In this document: in pieces, positions 52,937-53,060 of the stretch
Layout of the letters: each line of letters begins with the position of its first letter
Position numbering within the stretch: the first letter of the stretch is position 1
Assembly (NCBI GenBank): GCA_003249025.1
Contig: QBMH01000008.1
Location: 1-53,060, forward strand
Source: Leptolyngbya sp.
GTDB lineage: Bacteria > Cyanobacteriota > Cyanobacteriia > Leptolyngbyales > Leptolyngbyaceae
DNA length: 53,060 nucleotides
Direction of reading: 5' to 3'
Position numbers and translations under genes: made by a program
The notes under the pieces: generated by a model
The model's input: the letters and a program-made list of their open reading frames with translations, nothing else
What the model was told of the DNA's origin: nothing
Database searches by the model: none

Positions 52937-53060
52937 TTATCGATAGTTGAGAGCAGCGATCGCTAGACAAACCCAACCAGCAATCAGCGTGGCTCCACCA
53001 ATGGGTAGGGTTGATTCTCTAAATAAAGGAAAGAAGTGATGGTAGATCATGTTTGAACTG
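52937..53060 (-). CDS. DUF423 family membrane protein, C-terminal part only
   Basis: The window ends inside this gene; the last 41 codons are visible, closed by TAA at 52937-52939. The visible end, FRESTLPIGGATLIAGWVCLAIAALNYR, has the PIGGxxLIxGWxxLAxAA pattern that closes the small four-helix DUF423 proteins. The 5' part is missing from the window. The function of the family is unknown. Confidence 0.7.
   Translation of the reverse strand, partial: SSNMIYHHFFPLFRESTLPIGGATLIAGWVCLAIAALNYR

Noticed and set aside
1..53060. CRISPR array, insertion sequence or prophage
   Set aside because: No regularly spaced 25-40-bp direct repeats, no transposase, integrase or phage structural gene was seen in any frame.

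Overview
The window is a chromosomal segment of a cyanobacterium. Diagnostic genes are psbX, chlP, two high-light-inducible proteins, Ycf66, Ycf19/YggT, a cyanobacterial AbrB regulator and a cyanobacterial-type aa3 oxidase locus. The octamer GCGATCGC (HIP1) is frequent in genes and spacers. No rRNA, complete tRNA, CRISPR array, intact insertion sequence or prophage was seen. The order cannot be fixed from this segment alone.

Layout. 1-5.0 kb: xseA-xseB, recA, an FHA-domain protein and an unrecognised protein. 5.1-9.3 kb: a DUF1611/enolase-superfamily pair that matches the DgcN-DgcA D-glutamate route, then an S41 protease and a secreted SH3 protein. 9.3-14.4 kb, minus strand: ctaA, ctaB, and an ABC-2 exporter whose ATPase and permease are separated by a small papain-fold toxin and a probable immunity gene. 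15.1-18.5 kb, plus strand: ctaC-ctaD-ctaE, closed by a strong terminator. Heme A synthesis and oxidase subunits are thus divergently arranged around a 690-bp spacer. 18.7-27.2 kb: an AT-richer envelope-glycan block with two GT2 glycosyltransferases, two CDP-sugar-epimerase-like dehydratases and two large multi-pass membrane proteins of unknown function. 27.5-34.6 kb: AMIN/amidase_3 cell-wall amidase, HEAT-repeat protein, membrane-anchored coiled-coil protein, DUF2459 protein and accC. 34.6-39.7 kb: ycf19, psbX, ycf66, two short TolB-like lipoproteins, and sdhB tightly coupled to an hli gene, then cyAbrB. 39.8-53 kb: CPBP protease, DUF1868 2H phosphoesterase, holA, DUF4168 protein, DnaJ, a P-loop kinase, a lone LivF ATPase, a second hli gene, yjbQ, a GT-B glycosyltransferase, a small coiled-coil protein, chlP, a GIY-YIG protein, htpG and the C-terminal end of a DUF423 protein.

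The most unusual points are: the free-standing toxin/immunity pair inside the exporter operon that follows ctaB; a putative DgcN-DgcA D-glutamate module; an epimerase with Phe in place of the catalytic Tyr; two adjacent three-blade TolB-like lipoproteins; the sdhB-hli near-overlap; and a family of degenerate G-rich short tandem repeats that fills many spacers and has apparently entered the htpG reading frame. All functional statements come from reading the sequence and from knowledge of the families; no search was run.
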